This document shows, piece after piece, positions 20,151 through 28,489 of a stretch of 64,000 bases of DNA. The DNA is from Sphingomonas montanisoli (lineage in GTDB: Bacteria; Pseudomonadota; Alphaproteobacteria; Sphingomonadales; Sphingomonadaceae), in contig NZ_VTOU01000004.1 of assembly GCF_008274695.1 (NCBI RefSeq), positions 186,001 to 250,000 of the forward strand. The letters are read 5' to 3'. Every line of letters starts with the position of its first letter. Position 1 is the stretch's first letter. The notes below the pieces were generated by a model. That model saw nothing but the letters and a program-made list of their open reading frames with translations. It was not told the DNA's origin and did not search any database. A program made the position numbers and the translations under genes.

Positions 20151-21152
20151 ATGGCCCAGATTCCTGCGAAGATGTTGGCTATCGACCCCGCCGAGCCGGG
20201 CGGGCCCGAAGTTCTCGTCCCCGTCGAGCGCGATGTGCCTGTGCCCGGCCCCGGTCAGCTGCTGATCCGAGTCGCGGCGGCGGGGGTGAATCGGCCTGAC
20301 GTGATGCAGCGGAAGGGCGCCTATCCGCCGCCGCCGGGCGCGCCCTCGATCCCCGGTCTGGAGGTCGCGGGCACGGTGGTGCGCGTCGGGCCGGACGTGA
20401 TGCCCGAGATGCTCGGCCAGCCGGTCTGCGCGCTGCTATCGGGTGGTGGCTATGCCGAATATGCCGTGGCGCAAGCGGCCTTGTGCCTGCCGGTGCCCGA
20501 GGGGCTGTCGATGGTCGAGGCGGCCGCGATCCCCGAGACATTGTTCACCGTGTGGAGCAACGTGTTCGAACGCGCCTACATCGCCGATGGCGACAGCCTG
20601 CTCGTCCACGGCGGCACCAGCGGCATCGGCACGATGGCGATCGCGCTGGGCAAGGCGTTCGACGTCGAGGTGATCGTGACCGCCGGTTCGGACGCAAAAT
20701 GCGCGAAGGCGATCGAACTCGGCGCGGCCCACGCGATCAACTATCGCACGCAGGATTATGTCGAGGAGGTGAAGCGGATCACGGGCAAGCGCGGCGTGAC
20801 CGCGGTGCTCGACATGATCGGCGGCGACTATCTGCCCCGCAACCTCGATTGCCTCGCCGACGAGGGGCGCCACGTCTCGATCGCGATCATGGGCGGATCG
20901 AAGGCCGAAATCCCGATCTGGAAGATCATGGGCAAACGCCTCGTCCTCACCGGCTCAACACTTCGCCCGCGTGACAATGCCTTCAAGGCGGCGGTGGCGG
21001 ACGAGATCGCCAAGCATGTCTGGCCGCTGTTCGAAGCAGGCGAGATCCGCCCGGTCATCGACGCAACGCTGCCGCTCGCCCAGGCTGCCGACGCACACCG
21101 GCGGATGGATGAGGATCATGTGGGGAAGGTGGTGTTGACGGTCGGCCAATGA
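20151..21152 (+). CDS. NAD(P)H-quinone oxidoreductase, PIG3 family (zinc-free MDR)
   Basis: A 333-residue medium-chain dehydrogenase/reductase. It shows the GroES-like domain (AAGVNRPDVMQRKGAYPPPPGAPSIPGLEVAG), the NADPH-binding fold (VHGGTSGIGTMAIALGKAFD) and the PIG3-type C-terminus (GKRLVLTGSTLRPR, then MDEDHVGKVVLTV). The cysteine and histidine zinc ligands of alcohol dehydrogenases are absent. It should reduce quinones with NADPH. The ATG at 20151 with AAAGG upstream gives the family N-terminus; the frame is open further upstream but runs across DUF1192. Confidence 0.92.
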   Translation: MAQIPAKMLAIDPAEPGGPEVLVPVERDVPVPGPGQLLIRVAAAGVNRPDVMQRKGAYPPPPGAPSIPGLEVAGTVVRVGPDVMPEMLGQPVCALLSGGGYAEYAVAQAALCLPVPEGLSMVEAAAIPETLFTVWSNVFERAYIADGDSLLVHGGTSGIGTMAIALGKAFDVEVIVTAGSDAKCAKAIELGAAHAINYRTQDYVEEVKRITGKRGVTAVLDMIGGDYLPRNLDCLADEGRHVSIAIMGGSKAEIPIWKIMGKRLVLTGSTLRPRDNAFKAAVADEIAKHVWPLFEAGEIRPVIDATLPLAQAADAHRRMDEDHVGKVVLTVGQ

Positions 21153-21168
21153 TCCCTCCGCTTGGGGA

Positions 21169-21747
21169 CTACAGGCCGAGCGCCTTTTCCACCCGCGCGA
21201 TCCACCGCACCACTGCAGGATAATCGGCCAGCGTGAAGCCGCCTTCCTCGGCGACGCGGGTATAGGCTACCAGCGCGATGTCGGCGAGGGTGAGGGCGTC
21301 ACCAACCAGCCAGTCGCGCTTCGCCAGTTCGTCGTCGAGCAGCTTGAGCGCGCCCTTGCCGCGTTCGACGATTTTCGGTTCCAGCGCGGACGCGGGCTTG
21401 CCGAGATAATGGACCTGAAACCGCGCGACCGCGACATAGGGCTCGTGGCTGTACTGCTCCCAGAACAGCCATTCGAACATCTTGGCGCGATCATAGGCAT
21501 CGGCGGGGATCAGCGCCGACCCTTCGGCCAGATGCAGGATGATCGCGTTCGACTGGGCAAGCGGGCGACCATCGGCGAAGACGACGATCGGTACCTGGCC
21601 CGCAGGGTTCATCGCCAGATAGTCGGGTGTGCGCGTCTCTGCGGCGAGCACGCTCGTTTCGATCCACTGATAGTCGCGGCCGAGCAGGTCGGCGGTCCAC
21701 TTCACCTTGAGGCAGTTGCCCGAAATCGAATCGCCGTAGATGCGCAT
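21169..21747 (-). CDS. Glutathione S-transferase family protein
   Basis: A 192-residue protein with an N-terminal thioredoxin-fold domain (MRIYGDSISGNCLKVKW; NPAGQVPIVVFADGRPLAQSNAIILHLAE, with the cis-proline and the SNAI glutathione-contact motif) and a C-terminal helical domain with the capping motif DALTLADIAL. The catalytic Ser/Cys position is taken by a serine in DSISGNC. It may conjugate glutathione to a small molecule; substrate unknown. The ATG at 21747 has GGGGG six bases upstream; an ATG at 21753 is possible. Confidence 0.88.
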   Translation of the reverse strand: MRIYGDSISGNCLKVKWTADLLGRDYQWIETSVLAAETRTPDYLAMNPAGQVPIVVFADGRPLAQSNAIILHLAEGSALIPADAYDRAKMFEWLFWEQYSHEPYVAVARFQVHYLGKPASALEPKIVERGKGALKLLDDELAKRDWLVGDALTLADIALVAYTRVAEEGGFTLADYPAVVRWIARVEKALGL

Positions 21748-21935
21748 CGCCATCCCCCTGTTTCGGATCGATGACCTAGCGGCCACAGAAAATCGCGGCA
21801 AATCAACTGTGGATAGCTTCTGAAAAGTGCAGCTAATTGTGGACTGTCACAAAGCGGCAACCAAGACTTGCCCGCTCTGTAACATGGATCAGCGATAGGC
21901 TCGGGGCGTCAACTGGATGGCAGGAGACGCCGACG

Positions 21936-22802
21936 ATGAACGCGCTTACCCGTATCACCGCCGACATGCCCGTCGAACCCTCCGTTCCGGAGCGCGAGGG
22001 CCAGCGTCGCCGCTACCGCACCATATGGGTGTCGGATATTCACCTCGGCACGCGCGGCTGCAATGCCGAGATGCTGATCGACTTCCTCGATTCGACCGAC
22101 AGCGACACGATGTACCTGGTCGGCGACATCATCGACGGCTGGCGCCTGCGCCGCAGCTGGTACTGGCCCGCCGCGCACAACGACATTGTGTGGCGCGTGA
22201 TGAAGCGGGCCAAGCGCGGCACCCGCGTCGTCTTCATCCCCGGCAATCATGACGAGATGTTCCGCCAGTTCACCGGAATGACCTTCGGCGGCATCGAGAT
22301 CCGTCGTCAGGCGATCCACACCACTGCCGACGGCCGCCGCCTGATGGTGACGCATGGCGACGAGTTCGACACGGTGGTGATGTGCCACCGCTGGCTCGCC
22401 TTCCTGGGCGACTATGCCTACGAAACGCTGATGAGCCTCAATGTCGGGCTCAACTGGGTGCGCCAGAAGATGGGCTTGCCTTATTGGTCGCTGTCCAAGC
22501 ACGCAAAGCAGAAGGTCAGGAACGCGGTCGAGTTCATCTCGCGCTACGAAGAGGCGGTTGCGCACGAGGCGCAATCGCGCGGGGTCGACGGGGTCGTGTG
22601 CGGCCACATCCACACCGCCGAGATCCGCCCGTTCGGTGACGTCCTCTATTATAATGACGGTGACTGGGTCGAAGGCTGCACCGCTTTGGTCGAACATTTC
22701 GACGGTCGGATGGAAATCCTCCACTGGGCCGACGAGATGGAAGCCCGCAAGCTTGCGGAAGCCGAAGCGGCAGTGGTGCCGCTGCGCGCGGTCGCCGCGT
22801 GA
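21936..22802 (+). CDS. Metallophosphoesterase, UDP-2,3-diacylglucosamine diphosphatase-like
   Basis: A 288-residue calcineurin-like phosphoesterase. Metal-binding motifs occur in order: SDIHLG, VGDIIDGW, IPGNHDEM, VTHGDEF and GHIHTAEI. The family is usually labelled LpxH-like; true LpxH cleaves UDP-2,3-diacylglucosamine in lipid A synthesis, but this subfamily is longer and often paired with a glycosyltransferase, so the substrate is uncertain. The ATG at 21936 follows CAGGAG. Its stop overlaps the glycosyltransferase start as GTGA, implying the two work together in envelope glycan or lipid metabolism. Confidence 0.87.
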   Translation: MNALTRITADMPVEPSVPEREGQRRRYRTIWVSDIHLGTRGCNAEMLIDFLDSTDSDTMYLVGDIIDGWRLRRSWYWPAAHNDIVWRVMKRAKRGTRVVFIPGNHDEMFRQFTGMTFGGIEIRRQAIHTTADGRRLMVTHGDEFDTVVMCHRWLAFLGDYAYETLMSLNVGLNWVRQKMGLPYWSLSKHAKQKVRNAVEFISRYEEAVAHEAQSRGVDGVVCGHIHTAEIRPFGDVLYYNDGDWVEGCTALVEHFDGRMEILHWADEMEARKLAEAEAAVVPLRAVAA

Positions 22803-23824
22803 GGATCGCGATCTGCACCGACGCCTGGAGTCCGCAGGTCAATGGCGTTGTGCGCACGCTCCAGTCGGTATCGCGCGAACTGCGGGACATGGGGCAGGAG
22901 GTGCACGTCATCGCCCCTGATCAGTTCCGGTCGATCCCATGCCCGGGCTACGCCGAAATTCGGCTGGCGATGACCAACCATGTCGCGGTAGGCCGCCGGC
23001 TCGACGCGATCGATCCCGACGCGATCCATATCGCCACCGAAGGGCCGATCGGGCTGGCCGCGCGGCGCTATTGCCTGAGCCGCGGCATCCCCTTCACCAC
23101 CGCCTATCACACCCAGTTTCCGGACTATCTGGCCAAGCGCACGCACATGCCGGCCGACTGGTTCTGGGCCTATATCCGCTGGTTCCACGCGCCATCTTCG
23201 GCGATCATGGTGTCGACCCCGTCGATCGCGCAGGAATTGCGCAGCCGTGGCCTGCCACACAGCACACGCTGGGGCAGGGGAGTCGACCTGAGCCTGTTCG
23301 GCGCCGACATTGCGCCGCATCCGGCCTTCGCCGACCTCGCCGGGCCGATTCAGCTCTATGTCGGCCGCGTCGCGATCGAGAAGAATCTCGAAGCCTATCT
23401 GTCGCTCGACACGCCCGGCACGAAAGTCGTCGTCGGCGATGGCCCGGCGCGGAGCGGCCTCGAGAAGAAGTTTCCTGATGCGGTGTTCCTCGGTTCGCTG
23501 TCTGGCGCGGCGCTCGCTTCGGCTTATGCGGGGGCGGATGTGTTCGTTTTCCCCAGCCGCACCGATACGTTCGGGCTGGTGATGATCGAGGCGCTGGCCT
23601 GCGGAACCCCGGTGGCCGCATTTCCCGTGCCGGGTCCGGTCGACGTCCTTCATCCCGACAGTTCGGCGATCGATGCCGATCTGGGCGTCGCAGTCGCGGC
23701 GGCACTCACCAAGGATCGCGCGAAGGCGGCCACTTACGGCGCGACCTTCGGCTGGCGGCGCAGCGCCGAACAATTTCTCGGCGCCCTCCACCCGATCCGC
23801 GCGGTGGAGCGGATGGCCGCGTGA
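22799..23824 (+). CDS. Glycosyltransferase family 4 protein
   Basis: A 341-residue GT-B enzyme. The N-terminal half has TDAWSPQVNGVVRTLQSVSREL and HTQFPDYLAKR; the C-terminal half has LYVGRVAIEKNLEAYL, VVVGDGPAR and the sugar-nucleotide-binding FPSRTDTFGLVMIEALACGTPVAAFPVPGP. It resembles alpha-mannosyltransferases and sulfolipid synthase-like GT4 enzymes that act on membrane lipids. It starts with GTG overlapping the phosphoesterase stop. Acceptor and sugar donor are not deducible here. Confidence 0.88.
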   Translation: MRIAICTDAWSPQVNGVVRTLQSVSRELRDMGQEVHVIAPDQFRSIPCPGYAEIRLAMTNHVAVGRRLDAIDPDAIHIATEGPIGLAARRYCLSRGIPFTTAYHTQFPDYLAKRTHMPADWFWAYIRWFHAPSSAIMVSTPSIAQELRSRGLPHSTRWGRGVDLSLFGADIAPHPAFADLAGPIQLYVGRVAIEKNLEAYLSLDTPGTKVVVGDGPARSGLEKKFPDAVFLGSLSGAALASAYAGADVFVFPSRTDTFGLVMIEALACGTPVAAFPVPGPVDVLHPDSSAIDADLGVAVAAALTKDRAKAATYGATFGWRRSAEQFLGALHPIRAVERMAA

Positions 23825-23830
23825 TTTTCT

Positions 23831-23944
23831 TCCCCCTCTCCCGCCTGCGGGAGAGGGCCGGGCTGAGGGTCTGCCTCATCTCCTTGATAGCCAAGAAGAA
23901 AGAAGAAAACCCTCACCTTACCTTCTCCCGCAGGCGGTAGAGGA
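23831..23944. repeat. Palindromic intergenic repeat (CTCCCGC variant)
   Basis: The left part (CCCTCTCCCGCCTGCGGGAGAGGG) is itself a perfect hairpin. The right part (CCTTCTCCCGCAGGCGG) is its inverted relative, and CTGAGGGT/ACCCTCAC pair between them. It begins 6 bp after the glycosyltransferase stop and probably forms the 3' end of that transcript. Similar in kind to the element at 17208. Confidence 0.78.
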
Positions 23945-24005
23945 CTAAGAAGCCAGAACGTCTTGCCCTCCTCGCGGGGCTTGATTACATCGGTCGCCAC
24001 GCTTC

Positions 24006-24038
24006 GGCCGCTCCGTGAAGGGGCGGCCCTTTTATTTT
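24006..24038 (+). terminator. Terminator-like hairpin in front of trcR (possible attenuator)
   Basis: GGCCGCTCC (24006-24014) pairs with GGGGCGGCC (24020-24028), nine pairs with one G-U, loop GTGAA, followed by TTTTATTTT (24030-24038). This is a strong intrinsic terminator by appearance. The trcR ribosome site (GGAAGAGG) begins two bases later and the ATG is at 24055, leaving no room for a promoter between hairpin and gene. Either it ends an upstream transcript or small RNA, or it lies in the trcR leader and attenuates it. Confidence 0.7.
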
Positions 24039-24054
24039 CGGGAAGAGGACCATC

Positions 24055-24738
24055 ATGGCCCAGCCGCTCATGCCCCATGCCACTGCATCGTGGCTGGTCG
24101 ACAATACCGCGCTCAGTTTCGAGCAGATTGCTGCCTTTTGCGGTCTCCACATCCTGGAGATCCAGGCGATCGCCGACGATACCGCCGCGACGAAGCTGAC
24201 CGGTCGCGACCCCGTCCGCGCCGGCGAACTGCTGATGAGCGAGATCGAGAAGGGGCAGAAGGACGCCAATTATCGCCTCGTCATGCAGAAGGGCCCCGAT
24301 CAGGTCCGCCGCACCAAGGGGCCGCGTTACACGCCGGTTTCGAAGCGCCAGGACAAGCCCGATGGCATCGCCTGGATCCTGCGCAATCACCCCGAGGTTT
24401 CGGACGGCCAGATTTCCAAGCTGATCGGCACGACGCGCACCACGATCGCTGCGCTGCGCGACCGCACCCACTGGAACATCGCGAACATCACGCCGAAGGA
24501 CCCGGTGACGCTGGGTCTCTGCTCGCAGCGTGAGCTTGATGCGCTCGTCGCCAAGGCCGCCAAGGCCGCTGGCATCGAAGCCCCGGTCGACACCCGCCTC
24601 GATGGCGACCGCGAAGCGCTGATCGAACAGCTTCGCGCCGAGCGCGATGCGGCGGCGAACGTCGCCGAGACGACGCTGACCGACGAAGCCGCCGCTCTGT
24701 TCGGTGAGCCGGGCTTCAAGGATCCGTTCAAGAAGTAA
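24055..24738 (+). CDS. trcR: Cell-cycle transcriptional regulator TrcR (DUF1013)
   Basis: A 227-residue cytoplasmic protein with the DUF1013 order of features: N-terminal HATASWLVDNTALSFEQIAAFCGLHILEIQAIAD, the conserved YRLVMQKGPDQVRRTKGPRYTPVSKRQDKPDGIAWILRNHPE region, and an HTH-like segment (SDGQISKLIGTTRTTIAALRDRTHW). The family is typical of alphaproteobacteria and is linked to cell-cycle gene expression, probably by direct contact with transcription machinery. The ATG at 24055 has GGAAGAGG upstream. A terminator-like hairpin immediately precedes it. Confidence 0.92.
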   Translation: MAQPLMPHATASWLVDNTALSFEQIAAFCGLHILEIQAIADDTAATKLTGRDPVRAGELLMSEIEKGQKDANYRLVMQKGPDQVRRTKGPRYTPVSKRQDKPDGIAWILRNHPEVSDGQISKLIGTTRTTIAALRDRTHWNIANITPKDPVTLGLCSQRELDALVAKAAKAAGIEAPVDTRLDGDREALIEQLRAERDAAANVAETTLTDEAAALFGEPGFKDPFKK

Positions 24739-24749
24739 CCTCCTCAACT

Positions 24750-24830
24750 CGTCATTGCGAGCATAGCGAAGCAATCCATTCCAACCCCGGGGTGGATTGC
24801 TTCGTCGCTTTCGGCTTCTCGCAACGACGG
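24750..24830. repeat. Palindromic intergenic repeat (GCAATCCA family), copy 1
   Basis: Starts 12 bp after the trcR stop. Outer arms CGTCATTGCGAG and CTCGCAACGACGG, inner arms GAAGCAATCCA and TGGATTGCTTC pair around a short CCCCGGGG centre. The same arms recur at 47166 and 54825. Confidence 0.88.
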
Positions 24831-24878
24831 GTGGGTGAGTAGCTTGACCCTCTTTCCTCACAGGCCCAATAGCCGCGC

Positions 24879-25118
24879 ATGACCGAAGCTATGCCCGAAC
24901 TCTCCTTCGAAGACGCCCTCAAGCGGCTGGAGGCGATCGTCCGCCGGTTGGAAACGGGCGAGGTGCCGCTCAACGAGTCGATCGATCTCTATGCCGAGGG
25001 CGACGCGCTGCGCCGCCAGTGCGAGGAGCGGCTGCGCGCGGCCCAGGCACGGATCGAGAAGATCAGCCTGGGCGGCGACGGCAAGCCGGTGGGGACAACG
25101 CCCTTCGACGCGGGCTGA
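24879..25118 (+). CDS. xseB: Exodeoxyribonuclease VII small subunit
   Basis: A 79-residue helical protein with the family core [53 protein letters not shown]. Several small subunits bind the large subunit XseA to form the nuclease that degrades single-stranded DNA. Length and start are typical. The gene is followed after 5 bp by ispA, a widespread arrangement; xseA is not in the window. Confidence 0.95.
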   Translation: MTEAMPELSFEDALKRLEAIVRRLETGEVPLNESIDLYAEGDALRRQCEERLRAAQARIEKISLGGDGKPVGTTPFDAG

Positions 25119-25123
25119 CACGC

Positions 25124-26014
25124 ATGTCGAACATCCTGAACATCGCAATGGCGTCCGTGGCGCGAGAGATAGACGCGCACTTCGATGCGCTGCTGGCCGT
25201 GCCCGACGACGGGCGCAGGCGCCTTTATGAAGCGATGCGCCATGCCGCGATCGGCGGCGGCAAGCGGCTGCGCCCGCTGCTCGTCTGCGCGGCGGCGGAC
25301 CTGTTCGCGGTCGATCGCGACTGCGCCTTGCGCGTCGGCACCGCGATCGAGGCGATCCACTGCTACAGCCTGATCCACGACGATCTGCCCGCGATGGACG
25401 ACGATGATCTGCGCCGTGGCAAACCGACCGTTCACAAGGCGTTCGATGAGGCGACCGCGATCCTGGCGGGCGACGCTTTCCAGGCGCTGGCGTTCGAAAT
25501 TCTCGCCGATGAGGCGACCCACAGCGATCCGTTCGTCCGTTCCGAACTCGTCGCGGGCCTTGCCCGCGCGGCGGGGGCGTCGGGCATGGTCGGCGGCCAG
25601 GCGCTCGATATCGCCGCACCCGGCAGCGAGCAGGACGAAAAGAGTGTCACACGGCTCCAGCATCTCAAGACCGGCGCGCTGATCGCCTTCTCGGTCGAGG
25701 CCGGCGCAATCCTTGGCCGGCTGGCACCCGAGGGGCGGCTCAAGCTGCGCTCCTTCGCGCAGGACGTGGGTCTGGCCTTCCAGATCGCGGACGATCTGCT
25801 CGATGCGGAGGGGGATGCGGACACGGTCGGCAAGGCCGTGGGCAAGGATGCCGATGCAGGCAAGGCGACGCTGCTGTCGCTGCTGGGCGCCGATCGCGCG
25901 CGAGCCCAGGCGACCATGCTCGTCGATCAGGCGCTCGCGCGTCTCAACAGTTACGGGGCCGAAGCCGATCTGCTACGCGCGATCGCGGTCTATTCGATCA
26001 GCCGCAGCCATTAA
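25124..26014 (+). CDS. ispA: Farnesyl diphosphate synthase (polyprenyl synthetase family)
   Basis: A 296-residue all-helical prenyltransferase that joins IPP with DMAPP and GPP to form farnesyl diphosphate. The first aspartate-rich motif is DDLPAMDDDDLRRG and the second is DDLLDAEGD; GGGKRLRP binds the diphosphate. The residues before the first motif (YSLIHDD) suit a C15 product. The ATG at 25124 directly follows xseB; the frame is open upstream but overlaps xseB. It uses precursors from the dxs pathway, encoded 6 kb downstream. Confidence 0.95.
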   Translation: MSNILNIAMASVAREIDAHFDALLAVPDDGRRRLYEAMRHAAIGGGKRLRPLLVCAAADLFAVDRDCALRVGTAIEAIHCYSLIHDDLPAMDDDDLRRGKPTVHKAFDEATAILAGDAFQALAFEILADEATHSDPFVRSELVAGLARAAGASGMVGGQALDIAAPGSEQDEKSVTRLQHLKTGALIAFSVEAGAILGRLAPEGRLKLRSFAQDVGLAFQIADDLLDAEGDADTVGKAVGKDADAGKATLLSLLGADRARAQATMLVDQALARLNSYGAEADLLRAIAVYSISRSH

Positions 26015-26035
26015 TCCGGGGGGAGACAGGGTCAT

Positions 26036-26536
26036 ATGCGTATCGGCGTCTATCCGGGAACCTTCGATCCCGTCACGCTCGGCCATATGGACATCATCAA
26101 TCGCGGCGCGAAGCTGGTCGACCGGCTCGTCGTCGGCGTCACGACCAATGCGTCGAAGTCGCCGATGTTCTCGCTCGACGAACGGCTCGCGATGGTCCGC
26201 CGCGAAACCGCGCATCTGGGTGACGCGATCCAGGTCGTCGCGTTCGATTCGCTGCTGATGAAGTTCGCCGAGGATATGGGCGCGTCGATCATCGTGCGTG
26301 GCCTGCGCGCCGTCGCCGATTTCGAATATGAATATCAGATGGCGGGCATGAACCAGCAGTTGAACGATCGGGTCGAGACCGTCTTCCTGATGGCCGACGT
26401 CGCTTTGCAGCCGATCGCATCGAAGCTGGTGAAGGAGATCGCGATCTATGGCGGCGCGATCCGCAAGTTCGTTCCGGCCGACGTCGAGCGCGAAGTGGTC
26501 GCGCGTGTCGACAAGCTGGGCCGAAAAGGGCAATGA
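26036..26536 (+). CDS. coaD: Phosphopantetheine adenylyltransferase
   Basis: A 166-residue nucleotidyltransferase that adenylates 4'-phosphopantetheine, the fourth step of coenzyme A synthesis. It starts with YPGTFDPVTLGHMDII (containing the T/HxGH motif), has VRGLRAVADFEYEYQMAGMNQQL in the middle and the late strand VKEIAIYGG. Length is standard. A strong GGGGGAG ribosome site precedes the ATG. Confidence 0.96.
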   Translation: MRIGVYPGTFDPVTLGHMDIINRGAKLVDRLVVGVTTNASKSPMFSLDERLAMVRRETAHLGDAIQVVAFDSLLMKFAEDMGASIIVRGLRAVADFEYEYQMAGMNQQLNDRVETVFLMADVALQPIASKLVKEIAIYGGAIRKFVPADVEREVVARVDKLGRKGQ

Positions 26537-26603
26537 CGCGGTTCAGCGCGGGGCAATCCGGTTCGCGGTAGCGCCGGCCCGTGTGTTTGGAGATAGAGTG
26601 CTG

Positions 26604-27329
26604 ATGTCGTCGAAGTTCGTCACTGCCCTGCTGGCCGGGCTGCTGGTTGCCGGAAGCGCCTCTGCGCAGGTGATCGCGCCGTCGCCGGTCGTGCCGCCGG
26701 TCACGCCGCAGAATGTGCTCGTCCTCAACCTTTCGGTCGGCGGCCCGGTCCGTATCCAGTTGCGTCCCGACGTGGCGCCGGGTTCGGTCGAGCGGATCAA
26801 GACGCTGGTGCGCCGCAAATTCTATGACGGGCTGGCCTTCCACCGCGTCATCGAAGGCTTCATGGCGCAGGGCGGCGATCCCAAGGGCACGGGTGAGGGC
26901 GGTTCGGACCTTCCCGATCTCAAGGCCGAGTTCAACGATCTGCCGCACGTCCGTGGCGTCGTCTCGCTTGCGCGCACCAACGAACCGAACACGGCGAACA
27001 GCCAGTTCTTCATCATGCTCCAGCCGAACCTTGGCCTGGACCACAATTACACCGCTATCGGTCGCGTGATCGAAGGCATGCAATATGCCGACGCGATCGA
27101 AAAGGGCGAGCCGCCGGTGAACCCGACCAAGATCGTCCACGCATCGATCGAGTCCGACGATCTGGGCCAGCCCGCCGAGACGCCCGAATCCGCCGCGGCG
27201 TCGAAGCCGCCCGAAGCGCCTGTGGCCGCGAAGCTCTCCAAGAAGGAGCGTCGGGAAATGGAGCGCAACATCGAGGCGAACAAGACGTCCGACGCCGTTC
27301 GCCAGATGTCGAAGCCAGGCGGGCAATAA
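26604..27329 (+). CDS. Periplasmic cyclophilin-type peptidyl-prolyl isomerase
   Basis: A 241-residue protein with a signal peptide (KFVTALLAGLLVAGSASAQ) and a cyclophilin domain at about residues 30-180: FYDGLAFHRVIEGFMAQGGDP with the catalytic arginine in FHRV, then NTANSQFFIML and LDHNYTAIGRVIEGM. It should speed proline isomerisation during folding of exported proteins. The C-terminal 60 residues are a Pro/Ala-rich linker and a charged helix (KLSKKERREMERNIEANK) not needed for catalysis. An in-frame GTG at 26598 is better spaced from GGAG and may be the true start. Confidence 0.9.
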   Translation: MSSKFVTALLAGLLVAGSASAQVIAPSPVVPPVTPQNVLVLNLSVGGPVRIQLRPDVAPGSVERIKTLVRRKFYDGLAFHRVIEGFMAQGGDPKGTGEGGSDLPDLKAEFNDLPHVRGVVSLARTNEPNTANSQFFIMLQPNLGLDHNYTAIGRVIEGMQYADAIEKGEPPVNPTKIVHASIESDDLGQPAETPESAAASKPPEAPVAAKLSKKERREMERNIEANKTSDAVRQMSKPGGQ

Positions 27330-27368
27330 CAGCGAGGCGGGCGCTGCCCGTTTAAGGATTAGGACGCG

Positions 27369-28415
27369 ATGCGCGTCGACCTGTTCGATTTCGATCTGCC
27401 GCCAGGAAATATCGCGCTGCGCCCCGCGTCGCCGCGTGACAGCGCGCGCATGTTGCTGGTCGAAGGCGGCGAGCGGCTGACCGATCATCGCGTGAGCGAC
27501 CTGCCGTCGCTGCTGCGTGCGGGCGATTGCCTGGTGTTCAACGACACCCGCGTCATCCCCGCTCAGCTCGAAGGCACGCGCGGCGAGGCGAAGGTGGGCG
27601 CGACCCTCCACAAGCGCGAGGGGCTGCGCCAGTGGCGCGCCTTCGTCCGCAACGCCAAGCGCGTGCGCAATGGCGATCGGATAGATTTCGGGGCTGGCGT
27701 CACCGCCATCGCGGCGGATCGGGGCGAAGACGGATCGATCCTGCTCGATTTCGAAGGCACCGAGCCGGTCGAACTGCTGCTCGAACGCGCGGGCACGATG
27801 CCGCTGCCGCCTTATATCGCGTCCAAGCGCCCGACCGACGAACGCGACCGCGACGACTATCAGACGATGTTTGCAACGGAGAAGGGCGCCGTAGCGGCCC
27901 CCACCGCTGCGCTTCACTTCACCCCCGCGCTGATGGCGGCGCTGGCGGACGCGAGGATCGGCACCGAGACGCTGACCCTCCATGTCGGTGCGGGCACCTT
28001 CCTGCCGGTCAAGGCCGACGACACCGACGATCATAAGATGCACGCCGAATGGGGCCGCATCGATCCCGCCACTGCCAACCGCCTCAACGCCGTGCGTGCG
28101 GCGGGTGGCCGCGTGATCGCGGTTGGCACCACCAGCCTGCGCCTGATCGAAAGTGCTGCGGGCGAGGACGGCCTGATCCGCCCGTTCGACGGCGACACCG
28201 CTATCTTCATCACCCCCGGCTATCGGTTCAGGGGGATTGACGGGCTGATGACCAACTTCCACCTGCCCAAGTCGACCCTGTTCATGCTGGTCAGCGCGCT
28301 GATGGGGCGGGAGCGGATGCAGGCGGCCTATGCCCACGCGATCGCGGGCGGATACCGGTTCTACAGCTACGGGGATTCGAGCCTGCTGCTGCCTTCCTCG
28401 TCATCCCGGATTTGA
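27369..28415 (+). CDS. queA: S-adenosylmethionine:tRNA ribosyltransferase-isomerase
   Basis: A 348-residue enzyme that adds the cyclopentyl group from SAM to 7-aminomethyl-deazaguanine in tRNA, making epoxyqueuosine. Family segments include [31 protein letters not shown] followed by [28 protein letters not shown] and [17 protein letters not shown]. Its last residues and stop codon lie inside the palindromic repeat beginning at 28398, so the C-terminal tail (SSSSRI) is repeat-derived. The tRNA-guanine transglycosylase gene tgt lies 0.9 kb downstream beyond an inverted permease gene. Confidence 0.95.
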   Translation: MRVDLFDFDLPPGNIALRPASPRDSARMLLVEGGERLTDHRVSDLPSLLRAGDCLVFNDTRVIPAQLEGTRGEAKVGATLHKREGLRQWRAFVRNAKRVRNGDRIDFGAGVTAIAADRGEDGSILLDFEGTEPVELLLERAGTMPLPPYIASKRPTDERDRDDYQTMFATEKGAVAAPTAALHFTPALMAALADARIGTETLTLHVGAGTFLPVKADDTDDHKMHAEWGRIDPATANRLNAVRAAGGRVIAVGTTSLRLIESAAGEDGLIRPFDGDTAIFITPGYRFRGIDGLMTNFHLPKSTLFMLVSALMGRERMQAAYAHAIAGGYRFYSYGDSSLLLPSSSSRI

Positions 28416-28483
28416 TCCGGGATCCCGCTTCTTCTTGATCATCGGAAAGAAGCGGGACCCCGGATCACGTCCGGGGTGACGAA
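28398..28483. repeat. Palindromic intergenic repeat (GTCATCCC family), overlapping queA 3' end
   Basis: Arms TCGTCATCCCGGATTTGATC (from 28398) and the inverted partner GATCACGTCCGGGGTGACGA (to 28483), with AGAAGCGGGA/TCCCGCTTCT inside. It contains the queA stop codon and ends 7 bp before the stop of the convergent permease gene, so it is shared by two 3' ends. Relatives lie at 36375, 49436 and 53402. Confidence 0.88.
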
Positions 28484-28489
28484 AAAAGG

